A stretch of DNA of 64,000 nucleotides, from positions 65,086,253 through 65,150,252 of the forward strand of contig CM042688.1 in assembly GCA_023614405.1 (NCBI GenBank). The letters run 5' to 3'. Source of the DNA: Avena insularis (Eukaryota; Streptophyta; Magnoliopsida; Poales; Poaceae). This document shows, in pieces, positions 22,608 to 33,779 of this stretch. Position 1 is the stretch's first letter. Each line of letters opens with the position of its first letter. The notes under the pieces were generated by a model. It had not been told where the DNA came from, searched no databases, and saw only the letters and a list, made by a program, of their open reading frames with translations. Both the position numbers and the translations under genes were made by a program.

Positions 22608-22618
22608 CCCCCAAGCTT
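22608..22618 (-). other. Internal polypurine-like motif of E2
   Basis: AAGCTTGGGGG on the minus strand, followed by TGTGTCACGGTATCACA. It resembles the true polypurine tract and the start of an LTR but lies about 2 kb inside the element. E3 has the same motif at 59206-59218. Confidence 0.45.
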
Positions 22619-22654
22619 GGAACAAACCAAGGGGATGCCAAACCTGATGACGAA

Positions 22655-22909
22655 TTACTCCTTCGGTGGTGGTGGTAATATTTTCTTAGTTGACGTGAGG
22701 AAATCTTCCAGCATCTTCATGGGCCTATTATTCTCCCATTGAAGCATGTCCACCTTCCTCCTCAAGTCTCGGTACTTATCGCAGAACTCCTTAGTGACTC
22801 GTAGGGCTTTCGTTGATGCAGGGCAAGTGACTAAAGGTACCAGCCCCTTCTTGGGGTCTTGGAGATCTTCCTCCATAGGCTCCTTTCCCTTATCCTTGGC
22901 GGACAACAT
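22655..22909 (-). CDS. E2 accessory ORF, 84 codons, unknown function
   Basis: The intact minus-strand frame begins MLSAKDKGKEPMEEDL at 22909 and ends in a poly-Pro/Lys tail (LPPPPKE). The N-terminal 25 residues are charged. Residues about 40-75 (TKEFCDKYRDLRRKVDMLQWE and following) have heptad-like spacing compatible with a short coiled coil. It follows a leader that starts at a TATA-like box near 23008-23017 and a GC-rich palindrome near 23077-23150, so it may have its own promoter. E3 keeps the same leader and the same 3' end at 59081-59195, but its frame is mostly deleted. I do not recognise the protein. It may be an accessory protein of this group or chance retention. Confidence 0.45.
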   Translation of the reverse strand: MLSAKDKGKEPMEEDLQDPKKGLVPLVTCPASTKALRVTKEFCDKYRDLRRKVDMLQWENNRPMKMLEDFLTSTKKILPPPPKE

Positions 22910-23005
22910 TGTGCTTCTAAGCTTTCAAAGATAGTTCCTGGTAGAAATAGATCGAAACAAAAACATGACGAGAACATGATATACGAACCTTGGGAGATCT
23001 GGGGG

Positions 23006-23150
23006 GGTTATATATTACGAAGTTTCACAACAAAAGGAAGGTACTAGGAGAAAATGAGTCGGAGGCGGAGTCCGGAGTGGCCACACCACCTGGTGGCGCG
23101 GCCTAGGGTGGGCCCACGCCACAGGGTGGGGTGAGACACCCTGGCTCCGT
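23006..23150 (-). promoter_or_regulatory. Internal promoter-like module of E2
   Basis: Read on the minus strand: a GC-rich imperfect palindrome with GTGGCGCGG and CACACCACC arms (23150-23077), then about 60 bases on, TAATATATAA (23017-23008) followed by a C-run. Palindrome followed by a TATA-like box is the same order as in the LTR promoters of E1-E3, but here it lies in the middle of the interior, ahead of the 84-codon ORF. Confidence 0.4.
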
Positions 23151-23987
23151 TTCTGTCCCTCTTTCGCTTCGTAGCTTTCATTATTGGATAAAAACTGCAA
23201 AAATATAGTTGGATAGTATTTTCGTGGAACTTTTCTTACCAGAACTATTACCTATTTGAAAACGGACTCTGCAGGTCTCTGAATTTGGTATTTAGTGGGT
23301 TCTTCCGGAGTCACCACTTGAATAATATCAATATCTTCATATCCATACACTTATGACTTGAGTCATAAAACCTTTCACTTCCTCATTACACCATTATCTC
23401 CACTAACCTGGAAAATTTCTTTCACACAGTTCTCATTAGCAACATTAGTATAAATGAAGTGATAAAACCTTTTGAGTTCAACTTCAACTGAAAACCATCA
23501 AAACATAAGCTACTGTAGCAACTCCTTCTGAAAACCCAAAAATAATTCAAAAAGGAAATCGAATAAAGAAGCAAATGCAAGAGTGAAAAATCACAAAAGC
23601 AGACCAGGTAAAGATCAATTTTTTCGAAAATCTTCTGTTGCTCAAATCAAAAAGTGCAAAACTAACGAAAGTTAAATAACAACTTGGGCAGAAGCACAAA
23701 CAATTATAGCTCAATCCGACATACATAGATCTCTCACGAATTTTTATGGTGAAGCACAAAAATCTGTTTCGGGACAGCAACTTCCCCAAATATTACTTCT
23801 CTCTCATTAGAAGTTGATCTTGACACAAAAACCAAACAAAAAAGGATAAGGAGAGGTTATTATCGAAGTAATAACTTCCAAGACTCAAAGAAACACAAAC
23901 AAACTGAAAGCAAAAATAAATTGGGTTGTCTCCCAAAAAGCTCTCTCTTTATAGCCATTAAGATGGGCATGATGATTTTGATGATGC
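23151..23987 (-). other. E2 interior between gag and the internal promoter
   Basis: No gene. It is closely paralleled by E3 57950-58840 and in part by E1 13400-13980, for example the segment around CGGGACAGCAACTT and GATCTCTCA-GAAT. Confidence 0.5.
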
Positions 23988-25420
23988 TCACTCAGGAATA
24001 TGAATTGAAGTGAAAGAGAGCATTAAGAAGAAAAAATACACACATTTAATTCTAACCCACTTCCTATGCAAGGGGATTTTGTAAACAAACAAGTTGTTGA
24101 AACCAGAGGCTACTTGCATAAGAGGGCAAAACAAGTGCAACATAAAAACTTTCAGCATAAAACGAGGAAACTTGATATTATTGAGATACATAAGAACACT
24201 TTTCCCTCTCTCATAATAACTTTCAGTATCATGCATAAACTTAACAATATAACTATCACCAGGGCCATCATAGCAATGATCGCTTATTCTAACAGAAAAT
24301 ACAGGAATACTAGCTCTCATAACACTACTATGTGAAACAATATTAGAGGTATCCTTACAAAGGATAGTGTGTCCCTCTTCTTCATATTTAGTAACAAAGT
24401 ATTTCACATTTGCTATAATAGGTTCATCAACCATTTGTTTTTTTAGGTTCAACAGCTTTCATAAACCATACTAGCTATCATAGAATGTTCCTTTATCTTA
24501 ACTGGGAAAGGCATTTTCTCAATATAAGGTTTAGGTAAAACATGATTAGCAGTATAAACTTCAGTATTTCTTGCAGGAACACTCTTAGCAACATCTTTAT
24601 AAGGTTCATGATACTTATTCCACTTCTTTTTAGGCACTTCATTGTACGAAGCAAAATCCTTAAAATAAGAAGCAATGGCTTGAGAGTCTAGACCATAAGT
24701 ATTTTTAATATTTTGAAAGTCATCAGCTCCCATAAAAGATTCAATGCATTCATAATCATAATTTATACCTGACTTTCTACCTTTGTCATTTTCCCATGCT
24801 TTAGCATTATCTTGAATACGGTCCAGAAGATCCCATTTAGCTTCTTCCATGCGAGTGAATGATCTAGCACAAGAAGCATCCAATAAATCCTTATCATGTA
24901 GAGGGAGCCTTGCATAAAAGTTATTGATAATAATATTGTTGGGGAGCTCATGAATGGGACATTTGAGCATTACTCACTTCAATCTCCCCCAAGCTTGAGT
25001 TGTACTCTCTCCATCAAGAGGCCAAAAGTTGTATATTTGATTCCGATCTTTATGAATCTCACTAGGAGGATAAAACTTTGAATAAAAGGGAGGTACTATT
25101 TCCTCCTATTCAAGAGCTTGACCATTCTTCAGCAGCTTATACCATTCCTCGGCTCTTCCTTTCAGTGAAAATGAGAATAACTTCTTCTTAACTTGATCTG
25201 TAGTAATACCTGCATACTTGAACAACCCGCATAATTCGTGTATAAAGAGTAAATGATCACCGGGATAGACAGTTCCATCCCCAACCTAGTAGTTATCCAT
25301 AACACGATCAATAATTCTTGTAGGTATTTTAAAAGCATTATTCTCAGCAGGTGGTGGTTCGTCTACTACCTTAGCAATGGTAGTAGCATTAGCAAATAAG
25401 AAACTCAGCGAATTATCCAT
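23988..25420 (-). pseudogene. E2 gag, inactivated
   Basis: Starts MDNSLSFLFANATT at 25420 and parallels the E3 gag throughout. It is broken by TAG codons after DRVMDNY and after GQALE, by a TGA after QAWGRLK, and by frame changes in the second half (24449-24970 and 23988-24452 remain open). The gag core includes the LKGRAEEWYKLL and FYPPSEIHKD segments typical of Athila/Tat gag. The C-terminal part ends in a region with HCYDG-CDSY that may be the truncated start of a retropepsin. In the critical AAGCTTGGGGGAG stretch E2 keeps the reading frame that E3 has lost. Confidence 0.75.
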
Positions 25421-25491
25421 AACGAAAATAAAGCAACTAACAGAAGTAAACAATACTCACAGTAGAGGTTTCCTTTACCAGTTCCCCTCTC

Positions 25492-25502
25492 CAATAGCGC
25501 CA
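25492..25502 (-). promoter_or_regulatory. E2 primer binding site remnant
   Basis: Only TGGCGC of the tRNA-Asp-like site remains, followed directly by TATTGGAG. Compared with E3, 21 bases between two GCGC repeats are missing. Confidence 0.6.
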
Positions 25503-25513
25503 GAAAATAGTCT

Positions 25514-27035
25514 TGATGACCCGCAAGTATAGGGGGTGTATCGCAGTATTTTCGATAAGTAAGAGTATCGAACCCAACGAGGAGCAGAAGGTGCTGGCTA
25601 GTGGTATGGATCAGGAATTCTCTGCAAATATTTAGCAAACGGATTTTTAGGGGGTTTTGATAAAGCAAGTAAACAAAGTACAAGTAAATAAAAGACAGTA
25701 GGAATAAATGCAGCAAGTGGCCCAATCCTTTATGCAGCAAAGGACAAGCCGGTTGTATTACTTAATATGACCAAAAGTTCTCAAGGACACATGGGAAGAC
25801 TGTCAAGTGCTTTCGCTTCATATAGTTGATTAATCTTCTTTAGCTTCCTAAGTGTTGTGTGGGTGAACCTGTGCTAATGTACCGACCTTCCTAGGACTAA
25901 TACATACTTGTGATTATACCCCTTGCAAACATCCGTAAGTACAAGAAAGTAATTAAGGTAGAAACATAACCACAGCTTTAAACTCTAAGACCCTTACATC
26001 CCTTGTGCAATGGTTTCCTAACGGGGGTTCAGGTTTCTGTCACTCTGGCAACCCCTACGATTAGTAGCCAAATATACAATGCATTCCCCTAGGCCCATAT
26101 AGGTGAAGTGTCATGTACTCGACGTTCACATGATACCACTAGAAGAAGTACACCACAACTTAAATATCAAACTATTAAATCTTCCTCAACACAACTCCAC
26201 TACTAACAACATGACTTCTCCCATGTCCTCAAGAACAAAACGAACTACTCACAAGACATCATATGGATCATGATCAGAGATGGAATAATGATGTATAATA
26301 ATTTGAACATAAACAATAATTCAATGGTTCACTCAATAGCATCAACTACAAAGAGTAATCAACACCGGGAAAGTTTCCCCTATGAACTAATGCAAGATTC
26401 AACTCAATTGTTACATCAATATGGAGATGGTGATGACGGTGCTGATGGTGATGATGGTGGTGATGGTGGTGATGATAATGATGATCCCGATGAAGTCCAG
26501 CTTGATGGTGGTGTTGATGGCGACAATCTCCACTCTCCGAGAAGGAATTCCCCTGGCAGAAATCTGTCTGCCAGAGAGATCTTTTTCTCTCGGTGTTTTC
26601 CGCCCCGCAGAGGCGGCGGAATCTTTTTGTGGTCGCTCCCTGAGTCTTAGGGTTTTGGGAGGAATATATATGCTAGAGGGGAAAGCCAGAGGTGGGCTAG
26701 GGTGGCCACACCACCTGGTGGCGCGACCTAGGGTGGCCCGCGCCAGGGGTGGTGTGGGCCCCCTATGACCCATCTCCACTCCCTCTTCTGGAAACCTTCG
26801 TCTTCTAGAAAAATAGGATTTTCCATATATTTTCTCGGATTTTCTGATCTTCGTGAATTTTGCCTCCAAACAGCACTTTTTCCATCAGAATCCTGACTGC
26901 AGCGGTCCATGCTCCAAAAGTCATCAACCATGCAAAAACAGATGAAATTACATAAGTATCATCTCTTAATATGAAATATATCAATGAATAACAGTAAATT
27001 ATGATATAGAATAGTGATGCAAAATGGACGTATCA
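25514..27035 (-). repeat. E2 5' LTR
   Basis: 1522 bp. It carries the full GC-rich palindrome (26704-26760, arms GGCCACACCACC and GGTGGTGTGGGCC), a TATA-like GCATATATATT (minus strand, about 26660-26670) and the GAT/ATG microsatellite (26421-26485). Confidence 0.9.
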
Positions 27036-27310
27036 GTGCGCTAATTGGAGTGTCTCGCTCCTTCAGGACCTACGGTACCCCGGTTCCAAAAAAATAAATA
27101 AAGAATGCCACCGCTCCAATTTTCAGACAAAGTGTACCATGCTTTCTTACAATTCCCAAGTTTTAGGAATTTTTAAGAGGGCCTAGAAATGTTTTTCATT
27201 TTACTCATGTTTAATCTTCTTGCTTTTTGATGAGGTTGCTACATGTAATGCTAGTTGTTCTATAGTTCAATTGGTAGGTATTGTACATGCTGGTATAAAG
27301 CCGACAATAG

Positions 27311-29215
27311 ATGACATGTCACTTAGTTATACTTAACACTCAGTTATACTATTGAACTAGCTCTCACGCACTTGTAGAATATTAATTTAGACCTAATTCG
27401 ACAAATCAACGGAAAGTCGTCTGAGTGGGTGAAATTAGCTAGAAATTTAAGCTTGAAAAATATAACATGTAATTTATCCAACCACTTTATATACTATAGT
27501 AAATAAACAGCACATGCTATGAACTCTAAGCCATATTAAATGCACTTCCTTTCAGAAATACGTTTACTTCTTTACCATGCTAACATGCACCGACCTATAC
27601 CAAAATATGGGCACACCGTCATTATCTTGATGAAGACAGATTATGTTTTACTTGCGATAAATGGCACACCGACATTTTTCACTTTTCCAAGTGATTACGG
27701 GGATGTTTTGTACTAGCAGTAAAGAAAATCAAAAGAATATAATATGGCTCGAAATGCGACAAGCGTGCCATGTTTCCAGACATACCACACCATGCATGTT
27801 TTACTTGCGATTCCAAGGTTCTATGAGTTTCCAAGGTTCATAACTAAATTAACTCGCTTAAATTACACTACTGTCTCCAATTAAAATTAATAATCTCAAA
27901 TTTGTCTAGATTCAGGTATATGTATCTAGCATAGAAACATGACTAGATACATTTGAATCTAGATGAATCTAAGAACACTAATATATGGATCAGAGGAAGT
28001 CTATCGAAATTAGGTCAAATTAATTCGAACCACATGTGAGAGGTTTACTGCTCTTAAAATTTTACAAATATCTATTGAAGTTGCCCAGCATATAGTCAAT
28101 ATATCGAGGACGGACGAGAGTTTTGAAGATTCAACTTCTTTCTAGAATTTGCATGCCGACAAAATAAAGTTGATTCTGCTTTGAAGAAAAAAGAGAAATA
28201 GGCAAAAAAAAGACCCATGCATGGCATCCTTTTGCATGTATTACGTACCATGAAAAATGATAAACATCAGTTTTCACAATTTATGAAAAGCCTACTTCAC
28301 AAATTAAGCCTACCATGTAAGTATGAACAGGGTTTCAGGTCGAGCAACCACTCAAGGTCATTGACATATTTGGTAGTAGTACAAGAAAGTAGATCTACAC
28401 ATTTTGGCATCGGTAAACAGTGTTATCAATGGGAGTTTCCAAATACAAGGAAAAGAAACAACTCCAATTATATAAGCGATGGATATGTTTTTCATGTAAA
28501 GCAAGTAGTCCACTACTTCGTAGGAAGAATAGTGCTTGAAATGAGCATAGCTTTACTCTATACTACTACTCCAAAAGGAAGGCAGGGCGAGGGCAGCGAA
28601 GAAGAGAAGTCGAAGGCGGTGCGATGTTAGAGAAAAGTTATGATGGGATGCTGACATGAGCTACATGGTACACTCTACTAGCCATCCTCCATCGATCGCT
28701 TTCTGCACCCGCGGGCGCATAGTACGTCTTGTCTCTCTTACTCGTCCACGGCGTGGCGCTGCGCACGTGCGCCTTGGTACGACACACCGATCTACTTCCA
28801 GCAACCATTTTTTTCGAAATTCAACCGATCTATTAATAATCATCAACACTAGTACACAAAATGGCTAAAAAATAATAATAATAATTACAGAAAGGTCCTC
28901 AGTCCACCTTGCGACAACTACAAACCCAACCACGATAATTGAAGCATCTCGCTCCTTTAGGACTTATGGTATCCCGGTTCCAAAAAATTAAATAAAGAAT
29001 GCAACCACCCCAATTTTCAGACAAAGTGTACCATGCTTTCTTAAAATTCCCAAGTTTTAGGATTTTTTAAGCCAACATAAAAATGCTTTTCATTTAATTC
29101 CTATATAATATTCTTGCTTTTTGATGAGGTTGCTGCATATAATGCTAGTTGTTCTATAGTTCAATTGTTAGGTATTGTACATACTGGTATAAGGTCAGCA
29201 ATAGATGACGTGTCA
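27311..29215 (+). repeat. Tandem unit 3
   Basis: Direct copy of the unit from GATGACATGTCACTTAG to the next GATGACGTGTCAC. It is about 1.9 kb because roughly 0.7 kb after CTTGATGAAGACAG is missing and replaced by TTTTACTTGCGATAAATGG. It contains the old MITE (27871-28002) and the GC-rich conserved stretch (about 28680-28820). The E2 empty site is diverged here (about 28920). Confidence 0.75.
27871..28002. mobile_element. Old Stowaway-like MITE in unit 3
   Basis: Third copy of the shared MITE, with the right end degraded to AGAGGAAGT. Confidence 0.55.
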
Positions 29216-29697
29216 CATTGTTATACCTAACACTCGGTTATACTATTGAACTAGCTCTCACGCACTTGTAGAATATTAATTTAGACCTAATTCGACAAAT
29301 CAACGGAAAGTCATCTGAGTGGGTGAAATTAGCTAGAAAATTGAGCCTGAAAATACAACATGTAATTTATCCAACCACTTTATGTACTAGTAAATAAATG
29401 GCACATGCTATGAACTCTAGGACATATTAATTGTACTTCCTTCTGAAAATACTTTTACTTCTTTACCATGCTAACATGCACCGACCTGTATATACCAAAA
29501 TATGAGAACACACAATCATTATCTTGATGAATACAGAGTATGTCCATGACCTTGATCATTTGGCTTGAAACCCAAGAAAGTTCATACAAAGTTCATGGTA
29601 TAGTAGGCCATACCATGAAGTGAGTTTTTCAAGTATTTTTACTGCTAGAATAAAGAAGAAAGAATGCCATTAGAGGTTTTCAAGAATTCTAGAAATT

Positions 29698-29747
29698 TTC
29701 AAGAGTAATAGTCTATCGTGCTCACTATATAGACTATTACTCTTGAA
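29698..29747. repeat. Snap-back palindrome, 19-bp arms
   Basis: TTCAAGAGTAATAGTCTAT (29698-29716) and its exact complement (29729-29747) are separated by 12 bases. The right arm is normal unit sequence. The left arm plus about 26 bases before it is the same unit segment inverted. The right edge of the palindrome coincides with the start of T4. Confidence 0.85.
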
Positions 29748-30170
29748 TACCACTATATAGTGTACGAATAACTTTGAATATTGGTTGTTGGATCAAGACT
29801 CACGAATCCCAACATTTCCAGCCGTTGGATCTTCTTTTCCATTCTAGCATCTAGAAGATTCTATTGATAGTCTTCATCACAATGAATGCTATGCACAAAA
29901 CTCAAAACACACTTCTCCATCAATCTAGAATCTTCTCCCTCGTTTCTCTAGACCATGTTACCAAAATTTTCAAGTTTTAGATAGCTAATAAACGTTGACT
30001 TCTACATGATATACAAAGTACAAGAACGAAATATATACCCATACTTTATAGATGTTGATCAAATTTATATTTTGTCTACTTTATCTATTATAATTTTATA
30101 TAGTGATGATATGTCAGCCGTCTATTATCTCAGTTTCACGTGCAAGGAACGTGCAACTCACTAGTAGTGG
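29748..30170 (+). mobile_element. T-family copy T4
   Basis: Forward T arm from TACCACTATATAGTGTACG to CTCACTAGTAGTGG. It is uninterrupted and therefore serves as the reference that proves the MULE insertion in T3. Confidence 0.65.
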
Positions 30171-30585
30171 TAAGATACAAATAACTTTGAATGCGGACCA
30201 TTGGATCAAGAGTCGCAAATCCTAATATTTTCAACCATTGGATCTTCTTTTCCATTCTAGCATCTAGAAGATTTTATAGATAGTCTTCAGCATAATGAAT
30301 GCTATGCATAAACCTCAAAACACACTTCTCAATCATACTCCTAGAATCTTCTCCCTTGTTTCTATAGACCATGTTACCAAAAATTTCAAGTGTTAGATAG
30401 ATAATAATCTTTGACTTCTACATGATGATACAAAGCACAAGAACCAAATTTACACCCATACTTTATATATGTTGATCAAATATATAATTTTTGTGCTTTA
30501 CCTATTATAAGTTTATATAATGATGATATGTCATACGTCTATTATCTAAGTCTCACATGCAGGACACGTGCAATTTACTAGTAGC
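30171..30585 (+). mobile_element. T-family copy T5
   Basis: Second forward T arm immediately behind T4, ending CAATTTACTAGTAG. A direct tandem of arms, unlike the inverted pair at 220-1308. Confidence 0.65.
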
Positions 30586-30967
30586 CCACAATGTATGAAC
30601 ATTCTTGGGTCCAGTCCGAAAGACCAATAAGGTCATGGCCATATATATCGATACCCTAGCTACACTTTATGATAAGGTTCTCACATCGGGTAGATGGGTG
30701 CGTCTTGGCGTAGTAAACAATGTTGACCCTGGTCGTTTCGAACAATTATGAAAAAACATTTTTCACTTTTCCAAGTGATTATGTTTTGTACTCCTAGTAA
30801 AGAAAATCAGAAGAATTTGGGTCATAATGCGACAAGCGCGCCATGTTTCGGACATTGCGGAGCATGCATGTTTTCCTTGTGATTCCTAGGTTCTATGAGT
30901 TTTTAAGGTTCGTAGCTAAATTAACCCACTTAAATTACAATATTGTCTACCAAAATTAGGTCAAATG

Positions 30968-31260
30968 AGTTGGCGTATGCATATATCATGCGCATCGTTT
31001 AGCTAAGAAACCCAAGTTCACTTAGTTGTTTAGCTCACTACAGTATATGGGTCCCATTTATACTTCCTCATCTAGCACTAGCCCTAGACATGCGTACACC
31101 TCCACTCGGGGGGCGGGCCTCCTAAAGGGCTATCTAGGGCGGTTGCCATTGCCATCCACAGATCCACACCGCCCCCACCACAACTCACTTCTAAGCCCTT
31201 CCTGGTTATAGTATATCCACGACAGCCGGAGGTGCTGTTTTCGCCAGGAGGAGCATCGCC
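30968..31260 (+). other. Leader of the hypothetical ORF
   Basis: New sequence starts here at the end of unit 4. CCATTTATAC (about 31055) is a weak TATA-like box. CACTACAGTATATGG at about 31036 was examined as a CACTA end and rejected. Confidence 0.3.
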
Positions 31261-31791
31261 ATGCCTAGGTGTCGTCTTCCACCACGACCCGACCCAAATG
31301 GCCCAATCCACATAGACTCCAAAGATGAGGAATTGTTCACCTCTGACGATTCCGGCAATGCCAACAACACGGAGTTGGCAGTGATCGCCTCCGACGGCTC
31401 CGAGGAGCCGTTGGAGCCACGGTCACCAATGTCACGAGAGCCAGCGTACCGATCCAACAGCGAGCCTTATGGGTGGGATGTCTTTGCCCATGTTTTCTGG
31501 TCGGAGTACGTCCGGCTACAAGAACTCAGCGACTTCTATGCACGTCACGTCCTTGCAGCGTGCAGGTACCGTGGCGATGCCTCTGTGCGCGCCAGACGCC
31601 CCCGAGCTAAGGAGGAGTTTGATGCGCAGCTAGCGATCTACAACTCCCTGTTCGAGTTCTAGGATGTCGCTAGAGGACCGCTGCCGTGGGATGCCACACC
31701 CGCACCCTCCTGGCGAGAGCAGCACCTCCCGCCACCACAGGACGTCGCACCGTCCAGGCAAGGACATCGCCTCCCACCACCATGCTTGTAG
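31261..31791 (+). pseudogene. Hypothetical protein with an early stop
   Basis: The frame begins MPRCRLPPRPDPNGP, is GC-rich, and is acidic in residues 20-60. Residues about 72-130 are predicted mostly helical (WDVFAHVFWSEYVRLQEL). A TAG after codon 133 (31660-31662) is followed by the same frame open for another 42 codons to TAG at 31789-31791. Composition stays coding-like throughout, and the tail is Pro-rich. I do not recognise the family. It may be a transposon-carried gene of grasses. It lies on the same strand as the Transposase_24-like exons downstream. Confidence 0.4.
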
Positions 31792-32959
31792 TTAGTTTAA
31801 TTATTTGATGTATTTACATGAATTCAAATTATTTAATTATTTTTTATGAGGGCTACGGCTGGTAGCTAGCACCACCTCAATTTTTTTCATCTATCCGTCA
31901 CCGTACTAGACTCCCACCTTTCTTCATAGGTTGCACATGCCACCGTCCCATCGCATTCGATGCCTGCTGCTTTTTGAATCTTCCTTTTAATACTACTCGG
32001 GACGTGAGCCAAGCGTGATTCAGCACTAAATTTTCGTGTGATATTGGCAGGATCTTCTAGTTCAAAATTTTAGAGGATTATTGGAGGGATCCTGCCTTCT
32101 ACCTTTTCCAAAATTTAACCCTTCCTTAACTTCTCCGCAAACGCTAGATACCTCCATACTGACGGGGCCTCTCGCTCGCTCGCCCGCCGACTCCAAATCC
32201 ATCTCATACCATCCTCTATCCCATCCCTCCTTAGCTGACTTCTAGGTTGCCGGTGTCTGCTCACCGATGTCGTCATCCACGCTACCGTTGTTGCTTCGTC
32301 GCATCTGCTTCCCCCACTCCACGGTAGAGTGCCAGCTTCGCCACCATCGCAACCGAGAGATGCGTATGCCATGCGGACCCCTCACCAGGGCGATGATTAA
32401 AACTCTATATAACCAAGACGAAGGTTGCTACACACTTCCTATGTCCGCTTTCCTTGCATTTTACTACTTCCGAATGTAGTTCATAGCTTCCTTGTTGTGC
32501 CTTCTTGTTACCAATTATTTCTAATGCATGCTAGTTGTAGTACTATGGGATTGGTTCAAAGAGAAAATAAGGCAACTACTAGTCGTCAAGCCAAATTGGT
32601 TATCTTGCACTAGTATGAAGCCTCACCAGCCCAATGATAAACCCCAACAATCCTCCCTAGACAATGGTTTGCCTCCATTTTGCATATATGTGCGCTGTCG
32701 TTATACATTTTATTTCCAAGAGTAGTTCATCCTTTGCTTGCCGTGTCTTGTTATACTAGTATATATTTTTTGTAAGGCATGTAAGATGATGTACTGCCAA
32801 ATGAGTATGCAGAGAATCGATGCCAATGAATCTTGAAGAGTTTTGGACATGCAGATCTAGCCCCGCTCGGCAAAGCACAACTGGTACATAAACATGGCCT
32901 GGTCGAGTACCCTAAACATGACTATTTGTTACATCTTGCTTGTGTTATTTACTGATTGA
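31792..32959 (+). other. Gene-free, probable 5' region of the transposon gene
   Basis: An AT-rich stretch to about 32100, then a GC-rich leader-like segment (32150-32400) with short frames. I cannot support a protein. It may contain the promoter and first non-coding exon of the gene that follows. Confidence 0.35.
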
Positions 32960-33779
32960 TTTGTTGCGTTGCAATTTACAGAAGCAAGTGCATAATCAGG
33001 TCCCTGCCAAGGAGGTTCACAGCAAAGATATTTAGCGTGCCAGTGCTACATCCATTTCTAGGAACCAAACCAAAGTATGGTGCATGGCCGAAGCTAAGAT
33101 TAGGCTCCTCCAAAAGGATTTGAACACGACCACTCGGTGGATCAGAGAATTGAACAGGGGATGGATTTCTACTATTGAAGATGGACTTGATGCTGGCACT
33201 GATCTTCAGAAGTTAGTCGCTGAAAATCGTGTTGCCAATTCGGTTGATGCAGATGTCAATGAGATCAATGTGACGGTTTTGGAACAGGTGAAAGCATGAG
33301 CAGAGATTCTCCATGCATCTTTGCAGGTAGATGATTTTTCGAAGGGTGTTGCAAGAGCCGCCATGCGAATAGATTGTTATTTCGAATAATGAGGATGACT
33401 TTCCTTGTGTTGACAGCCTGATATTTTCTTTTCTTATGTGCAGGCATTACTTTACTGTAACTACCTATTTGGCACGCTGTATGGACTATACTATACCTAC
33501 TTGCTGCATCTGTACAATGTATCTCGGTCTCAATCTATCCATTCAGAAAATGGAAAAAAAACATTTTCCCGCGATAACTTGAAATCTTATTTTGCACTTT
33601 TGTTTAGATCGGTAGACCCATGTTTTGTCAAAAAAAAACATATTACCATGAAAGGTAGTTCAAGAATGAGCATGTCCATGTGCCCATTATCGTGAATAAA
33701 TTCGTGCAACTATATACTTGTGTGGCCCTAAAGTCAAACTTTTAGACTGCAGGAGTAAATCGAGTACAAAAAAATCAAC

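Larger units (their letters stand above)
19204..27035 (-). mobile_element. LTR retrotransposon E2, non-autonomous, tRNA-Asp type
   Basis: LTRs 19204-20658 and 25514-27035 enclose a 4.86-kb interior. Target-site copies are gtgtg (19199-19203) and gtgcg (27036-27040). Unit 1 has gtgcg at the empty site (about 9354), so the left copy mutated. On the minus strand the LTR starts TGATACGTCCATTTTGCAT and ends GGGTCATCA. The interior has a decayed gag, an internal promoter-like module with an 84-codon ORF, and a polypurine tract. No polymerase domains are visible. It is a relative of E3 in the opposite orientation. Stops in gag and a deleted primer site make it inactive. Confidence 0.88.
16662..27310 (+). 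repeat. Tandem unit 2 (interrupted by E2)
   Basis: Begins with the target-site copy ACGTG of E1 and the block GTCACTTTGTTATACTATAGAACTAGC. It runs to 19203, where E2 enters, resumes at 27036 and ends near 27310. It is the most complete unit. It uniquely contains the Stowaway MITE 17028-17151 and also carries the older shared MITE at 18036-18165. No protein-coding conservation is seen between units. Confidence 0.75.
29216..30967 (+). repeat. Tandem unit 4, truncated and rearranged
   Basis: Starts like the other units (GTCACATTGTTATACC). It passes the place where unit 2 has its Stowaway MITE, here empty. A snap-back inverted duplication then interrupts it (about 29672-29747), followed by two T copies (29748-30585). 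It resumes at about 30586 and stops at about 30967 (ATTAGGTCAAATGA), where unrelated sequence begins. Confidence 0.7.

Noticed and set aside
31034..31050. CACTACAGTATATGG as the left end of the CACTA element
   Set aside because: Only the first seven bases agree with the right terminus, the preceding triplet is GCT rather than TAT, and no subterminal repeat array follows.
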